In this document: one piece after another, positions 6,891 through 10,061 of the stretch
Layout: each line of letters opens with the position of its first letter
Position numbering within the stretch: the first letter of the stretch is position 1
Assembly: GCA_964460665.1 (NCBI GenBank)
Contig: CAYWSL010000227.1
Coordinates: 1-10,061, forward strand
DNA: 10,061 bases
From: K23-9 sp964460665
Lineage (GTDB): Bacteria; Planctomycetota; Planctomycetia; Pirellulales; Pirellulaceae
Direction: 5' to 3'
Made by a program: the position numbers and the translations under genes
Notes under the pieces: model-generated
Database searches by the model: none
Told to the model about the DNA's origin: nothing
What the model saw: the letters and a program-made list of their open reading frames with translations, nothing else

Positions 6891-6907
6891 CACGAATGCG
6901 ACCGACC

Positions 6908-8071
6908 CTACTTAGCAGGCCAATCGGGCAGTTTGAACTTCTTTTGCACGTTGGCTGTATGTTCGCCGTAGTGCCGTTCCATTTGCAGCAGCAACTTGCG
7001 CGGCGTCCAGAAGCTACCTGGTGCCTTCTTGTCCAAGTCCAAATCTTTCAGCAGATACGCAAATCGGCGCGTGAACGATAATACACGCTGTGTCTGAAAC
7101 GCTTCTTCATCTCCAGTCCAATCGGCGTGACGTGCTTTGTAATCCGCTGGCATCTGCTTCGGGTTCAAGTTCATCACGGGAATCGCTGGATCCAGTTCGT
7201 GAAAGATCTGCGAAAAGAACTGCAGTTCGCGCCCCATCATGTGCTCGGTGTTCCAGCGAGGCGTATGGGTGCCGTTGCTGGGCTTGAAGTTCAGCTGGGC
7301 GACTGACAGAGAGGCGAAGACTTTCTGGCTGGCCACACAAGCCTTTTCTTTGCCCGAATACAACTCCAGCAGCGCCTTTGGCAGTTCGACCGGTTTCGTG
7401 CCCAGGACGACGGTTTTAAGCGAATCGCCTTTCATGCCAGCAGCGCTAATAGCCATCCGATTTCCATCCACCATCGTGACGACCGGATCGCTACTGGCAG
7501 AAGCATCCTTCAGGACAAGCAGCTTCACTTTCCGCTTCGTCGCCACTTTGGTGATGGCCGCGTTCGTTGACGCATCGCCATCCGAAACCAAGACGTCGCA
7601 CAGCAGAAAGCTCTTTTGAAATTCACTGCTCGATTCACTGCTTGATTCACTGTTCAGTACCGATGGATCAGGGACGTAGGCAATGTCGATGCCGTCTACG
7701 CTAACCAAGGCGACGCCCTTGATGTACGCAACCCGAACCGCATTGGACGAATCGCCCTTGTTTCCCGAACTGTTTGTCACGACATTGGCATTCCATGGTT
7801 CGTTGGCATGGCGGTCAATCAAAATCATTGGTCGCTGTTCATTCAGTACGCCAGACGCGATGTCGTTTTCGGTTGATGTCGCGACACTGAAAGCGAGCCC
7901 GTGCTCTTTGGGCGAAAGGTTCAGCCGGACATCCCACATCGTTTCCAAAGTCAGACCCGCCGCATCGGTTCGGGTCAATGCGACGGGGTGGCCGTTGTCG
8001 GCCAAGGCAGTCGCCGCATAGTTCAACGCAGCGACGCACAGTAACGTAGCAACCAGTGACACTCGACTCAT
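6908..8071 (-). CDS. Exported protein of unknown function with C-terminal DinB-like domain
   Basis: A 387-residue secreted or periplasmic protein. ATG 8071 is chosen because the signal peptide (MSRVSLVATLLCVAALNYAA, cleavage after ALA) begins there; an in-frame ATG at 8107 would put 12 residues in front of it. Residues about 30-245 are beta-rich and unassigned (AVRVAYIKGVALVSVDGIDI, then CDVLVSDGD), interrupted by a Ser/Glu tract SESSSESSSE encoded by a 12-bp tandem repeat. From about 250 to 380 the sequence resembles the DinB/YfiT four-helix metal-binding fold: SVAQLNF, then H277 in TEHMMGRE, a final helix with H367 and H371 (RHYGEHTANVQ) and a tryptophan-containing WTPRKLLLQ. The three histidines are placed like the DinB metal triad. 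DinB-fold proteins include thiol-dependent transferases and hydrolases, but no substrate can be read here. The gene follows the rpsU terminator, so it is probably its own transcription unit. Confidence 0.8.
   Translation of the reverse strand: MSRVSLVATLLCVAALNYAATALADNGHPVALTRTDAAGLTLETMWDVRLNLSPKEHGLAFSVATSTENDIASGVLNEQRPMILIDRHANEPWNANVVTNSSGNKGDSSNAVRVAYIKGVALVSVDGIDIAYVPDPSVLNSESSSESSSEFQKSFLLCDVLVSDGDASTNAAITKVATKRKVKLLVLKDASASSDPVVTMVDGNRMAISAAGMKGDSLKTVVLGTKPVELPKALLELYSGKEKACVASQKVFASLSVAQLNFKPSNGTHTPRWNTEHMMGRELQFFSQIFHELDPAIPVMNLNPKQMPADYKARHADWTGDEEAFQTQRVLSFTRRFAYLLKDLDLDKKAPGSFWTPRKLLLQMERHYGEHTANVQKKFKLPDWPAK
7621..7656. repeat. Three tandem 12-bp units inside the DinB-domain gene
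   Basis: ATTCACTGCTCG, ATTCACTGCTTG and ATTCACTGTTCA follow each other without gaps. On the coding strand they give the Ser/Glu tract (SESSSESSSE) in the middle of the protein. The in-frame 12-bp period means copy-number change would lengthen or shorten the tract by four residues without breaking the frame. The last unit has three changes, so the array is partly decayed. Confidence 0.75.
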
Positions 8072-8133
8072 TTTATGCTCTGAAAAGTGGGGTACAGTGG
8101 TAAGCATCTGTCTAGCTTAGAATAAGTGAGGGT

Positions 8134-8163
8134 AATAAAAAAACGACAGCCAAGGCCGTCGTC
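8134..8163 (-). terminator. Intrinsic terminator of rpsU
   Basis: In minus-strand RNA, ACGACGGC pairs with GCUGUCGU (8162-8155 with 8150-8143; one G-U pair) around a CUUG tetraloop and runs directly into seven U (8143-8137). It lies about 40 bases after the rpsU stop at 8204. In plus-strand RNA the G-U becomes an A-C mismatch and no U-run follows, so it works only in the rpsU direction. It also separates rpsU from the DinB-domain gene. Confidence 0.85.
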
Positions 8164-8203
8164 TTTGTCTTCTTTGTTTTGTTGGGGGCATTGCCCGTCG
8201 CGT

Positions 8204-8407
8204 TTAGCGACGACCAGCAGCCAATCGGCGTTCGCGAGCGAGTCGGCGCTCAGCACGGATCTTGTTGCGGCGTTTGATTTCACTCGGCTTTTCGTAGTAC
8301 TGCCGACGGCGCATTTCTTTCTTCAACCCACTTCGTTCGACGAGCTTACGAAATCGTCGGACGGCTTCTTGGATGGTTTCGCGGTCGCGAACCTGCATTC
8401 GAATCAT
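8204..8407 (-). CDS. rpsU: Small ribosomal subunit protein bS21
   Basis: A 67-residue, very basic protein of the 30S subunit; bS21 sits near the anti-Shine-Dalgarno end of 16S rRNA and helps translation initiation. The hallmark sequence is complete: VRDRETIQEAVRRFRKLVER, then SGLKKEMRRRQYYEKPSE and an Arg/Lys-rich tail (KRRNKIRAERRLARERR). ATG 8407 gives MIRMQVRD, which aligns with the usual 3-4 residues before the VR motif; the internal ATG at 8398 would be too short. GGAG five bases upstream (8413-8416) supports this start and is one of the clearer Shine-Dalgarno sites in the window. The gene stands alone between a 403-bp non-coding upstream region and its own terminator (8134-8163). Length and composition are normal for the family. 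Confidence 0.96.
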   Translation of the reverse strand: MIRMQVRDRETIQEAVRRFRKLVERSGLKKEMRRRQYYEKPSEIKRRNKIRAERRLARERRLAAGRR

Positions 8408-8660
8408 TGGTTCTCCAGAGGAATAAAATGTGTGGTCAATTTGGGTTTGTTCAGTTGAAGCCTGCGGATGGTTCCACGCCCGAGGACTTTAAGGGTCACA
8501 CAGTGTAGACGTCTCTTGAAAATTTTCGCAGCCCAGAAGAGCCCGAAACCTGAAATTTCAGCGGCTTTTCGTTACCTCAGACTAGTTTTATCGACTGATC
8601 ACCGCTCAAACCCCAGCCAACTAGGCAGTTTAGGGAGAGTTGGCCCTTGCGACAGTCCCC
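8408..8660 (-). promoter_or_regulatory. Probable rpsU promoter/leader region with a stem-loop at 8536-8570
   Basis: This part of the 403-bp gap upstream of rpsU has no credible coding frame. It contains a stem of GAAGAGCC (8536-8543) with GGCTTTTC (8563-8570), one wobble pair, enclosing the 12-base perfect palindrome CTGAAATTTCAG (8550-8561). A second perfect palindrome, GAAAATTTTC, lies at 8518-8527, and a 7-base inverted pair GCCAACT/AGTTGGC at 8616-8644. I could not place a convincing -35/-10 pair. The structures may be rpsU leader elements, protein-binding palindromes or simple AT-rich symmetry; the assignment to rpsU is by position. Confidence 0.35.
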
Positions 8661-8731
8661 AGTCGTTTGGGCGTTAGCCCCGGTTTTGAGCAGTAAAATG
8701 TAAGGAAACCGGGGCTAACACCCAAACGGCT
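8661..8731. repeat. REP-like long inverted repeat
   Basis: Two 26-base arms, 8661-8686 and 8706-8731, are reverse complements of each other with only two mismatches, around a 19-base loop (8687-8705). The core of each arm is GTTTGGG(C/T)GTTAGCCCCGG or its complement. It lies between the MFS gene stop and the rpsU leader, is GC-rich and has no U-run. I recall similar TTAGCCCCGG-type palindromes between genes in Rhodopirellula relatives, so it is probably a dispersed extragenic palindrome. It may also protect or end the MFS transcript. Confidence 0.7.
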
Positions 8732-8789
8732 CCGTGATCTGAAATTAACGCTGCTTGTTCATCAAGGTGGTGCTGTCCAGCTAAGTCGT

Positions 8790-8809
8790 CGGTAGAGCAG
8801 CCCTTTCGT
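8790..8809 (+). other. tRNA-like half fragment (D-arm to anticodon) next to the MFS stop
   Basis: CGGTAGAGCAGCCCTTTCGT reads like the D-loop GG, D-stem GAGC, base 26 and the 5' anticodon stem and loop of a bacterial tRNA, with CGT (Thr) in the anticodon place. The bases before it (AGCTAAGTCGT) fit a D-arm with one mismatch. After the CGT all resemblance stops: the 3' anticodon stem, T-arm and CCA end are absent. It ends one base before the MFS stop codon (8811). It may be a remnant of integration at a tRNA or chance. Confidence 0.2.
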
Positions 8810-8810
8810 G

Positions 8811-10061
8811 CTATCTCACGCTAGGACGACTCAACAATGCGTACAGCAAGGTTGCCGCCAAACAGAATGCGCCAATCGTACTGAACAACGCTGCGAATCC
8901 GAACCGATCGCCAATTTCGCCCAGAGCCGGCGCGCCGGCGACTGTCCCCAGGTCCAGCATCATTAGCGCTAGTGTCGACCCAGTTGCTCGTACTTCGGTT
9001 GCGAATTTTTCTAGTGTCAGGGCGACCATCGTATGAAACATCAGCCCGTGCCCACATCCTGCCAAAATCGCGGGAATGATGATTTTCCAAGCTTGCCCGC
9101 TATGAACTAGCGTAAATGCGAACATGCCACTGGCCATGAAAACGCCGCCCACCAGCAAAACCGTCCGGGTCCCAAACCGCTGGGGCAGTCGTCGTCCCAG
9201 CAAACGAATTGCAATCGCTGGTCCAGCGTAGAACCAAAAGAACAAACCGATCGTTGACACGCCTGGGACATGAATCGACTCGCGGTCAATGAAGCTGGAC
9301 ACGAAGATGAACGGCCCCGTCATGCAAACACCGAAGGCAAGGTCCACTAACAGAATGCCGCCAGGAAAGTGCTGGCGGACGGTGGAGACGAACGCAGAAA
9401 GCTTGATCGTTACCCTTTCCGTTGGCTTTTCGGGTGGTCGAATGAAGAGCAAGATCAGCGCCGATATCACGTTCCCACCAGCCGCAACAGCAAAGAACAG
9501 AACGAACCCGCTGCGTTCGCGCTGTCCACTTCCTTCGGCGAGCTCACCCAGGAATATGTCGCCAAGAAATGGCCCGATAAGCATCCCCAGAAAACCGCCC
9601 ACTCCCAGGATGCCAATCGCTTCGGCACGCCGCTGCTCCGGTGCGATCTGCGAAATGTATGTCAGCCCGCTGGTGAATACGATCGCAGCGCCCATCACCA
9701 GGGCGGATCGAATTAGGTAGATTGCGACCGAAAAATCGCTCAGCAGCAAATTTGCGATCGCAGCGATCGCGAAAGTGCAGTAACCGATTGCCCACATCGT
9801 GCGCGCGCCCACACGGTTCATCCACTGCGCCATCCAAGGCCGAAGCACGAGACCAAGTGTCGCTCCAAAACCCATTACCCAACCAACTTGTCGCAGGTCT
9901 CCACCAAGGAACTCAATCCACCGCGCGTAGTGGGCCAGCAAAGTGTTCGCGATCACGAAACACGTTTGGCTTAGCAGGACCAAAAGAAAGTTGCGGTCGT
10001 ACAAGCGATTTTGTTGACTGCCGGATAAGCGCGCTGAACCGCTCTCTTCACCGATTCGGTC
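8811..10061 (-). CDS. Major facilitator superfamily transporter, 5' end beyond the window
   Basis: A polytopic inner-membrane carrier with about 12 hydrophobic segments in two halves; the MFS moves small solutes or drugs by uniport, symport or antiport. The N-terminal half begins YDRNFLLVLLSQTCFVIANT, followed by the MFS motif-A-like loop between helices 2 and 3 (LRPWMAQWMNRVGART). The central cytoplasmic loop lies around RPPEKPTERVTIKL and the second half has the matching loop ending GRRLPQRFGTRT. The frame is open to the window edge: before the TTG at 10004 it continues as DRIGEESGSARLSGSQQNRL without an ATG, so the true start is probably outside. If TTG 10004 were used the protein would have 397 residues, a normal MFS length, and the extra N-terminal residues would be a short hydrophilic tail. 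Substrate cannot be read; helix 11 (TLALMMLDLGTVAGAPALGE) resembles drug or sugar efflux carriers of the type. The stop is TAG at 8813-8811. Confidence 0.9.
   Translation of the reverse strand, partial: DRIGEESGSARLSGSQQNRLYDRNFLLVLLSQTCFVIANTLLAHYARWIEFLGGDLRQVGWVMGFGATLGLVLRPWMAQWMNRVGARTMWAIGYCTFAIAAIANLLLSDFSVAIYLIRSALVMGAAIVFTSGLTYISQIAPEQRRAEAIGILGVGGFLGMLIGPFLGDIFLGELAEGSGQRERSGFVLFFAVAAGGNVISALILLFIRPPEKPTERVTIKLSAFVSTVRQHFPGGILLVDLAFGVCMTGPFIFVSSFIDRESIHVPGVSTIGLFFWFYAGPAIAIRLLGRRLPQRFGTRTVLLVGGVFMASGMFAFTLVHSGQAWKIIIPAILAGCGHGLMFHTMVALTLEKFATEVRATGSTLALMMLDLGTVAGAPALGEIGDRFGFAALFSTIGAFCLAATLLYALLSRPSVR

Noticed and set aside
8126..8458. A 110-codon open frame on the plus strand
   Set aside because: It runs antisense through rpsU and its terminator; the sense reading is an unmistakable bS21.
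8408..8810. CRISPR array or small protein gene in the 403-bp gap
   Set aside because: There are no regularly spaced direct repeats, only palindromes, and short frames such as that at 8468-8677 have no coding character or start signal.
8785..8830. Stem GTCGTC/GACGAC around the MFS stop as an intrinsic terminator
   Set aside because: The arms are only six bases with a loop of 34 that holds a weak inner pairing, and no U-run follows on the minus strand. I do not call it a terminator.

Overview
The window reads as chromosomal DNA of a planctomycete of the Rhodopirellula/Blastopirellula type. The case rests on two exported sulfatases within 7 kb, a secreted FG-GAP/VCBS protein, an exported DinB-domain protein, a moderate GC content (roughly the mid-50s by eye), few clear Shine-Dalgarno sites and REP-like intergenic palindromes. 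The assignment is inferred from gene content; no marker gene fixes the genus. Eight solid protein genes are visible, one of them open at the right edge. I see no rRNA, intact tRNA, CRISPR array, transposase or phage gene.

Left edge (1-543): no intact gene. Three short stretches with coding character lie in different frames and on both strands, and look like truncated gene remnants packed together. From 601 to 4742 everything is on the minus strand. In transcription order these are a DUF533/TerB-like protein (3996-4742), a secreted FG-GAP repeat protein (2699-3871) and a sulfatase with a C-terminal DUF11-like domain (601-2532).

Centre (4743-6802): from a 144-bp divergent intergenic region, a cysteine-rich zinc-ribbon-like protein of unknown function runs to the right. 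A second sulfatase, with the unusual active-site motif CRPSL, follows 11 bp later, so the two are probably one operon. A convergent intergenic region with two stem-loops separates them from the next minus-strand block.

Right half (6803-10061): in transcription order on the minus strand come an MFS transporter (8811 to the edge), a 403-bp non-coding stretch with a REP-like inverted repeat and a structured rpsU leader, ribosomal protein bS21 (rpsU, 8204-8407) with a convincing intrinsic terminator, and an exported protein ending in a DinB-like domain (6908-8071).

Functionally, the sulfatases and FG-GAP protein fit the planctomycete habit of degrading sulfated polysaccharides with exported enzymes. 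The other genes are housekeeping (rpsU), transport (MFS) or uncharacterised. I found no convincing evidence of a new multi-gene system. The best leads are the zinc-ribbon/CRPSL-sulfatase pair, the exported DinB protein, the mosaic of remnants at the left edge and the intergenic structures around rpsU.
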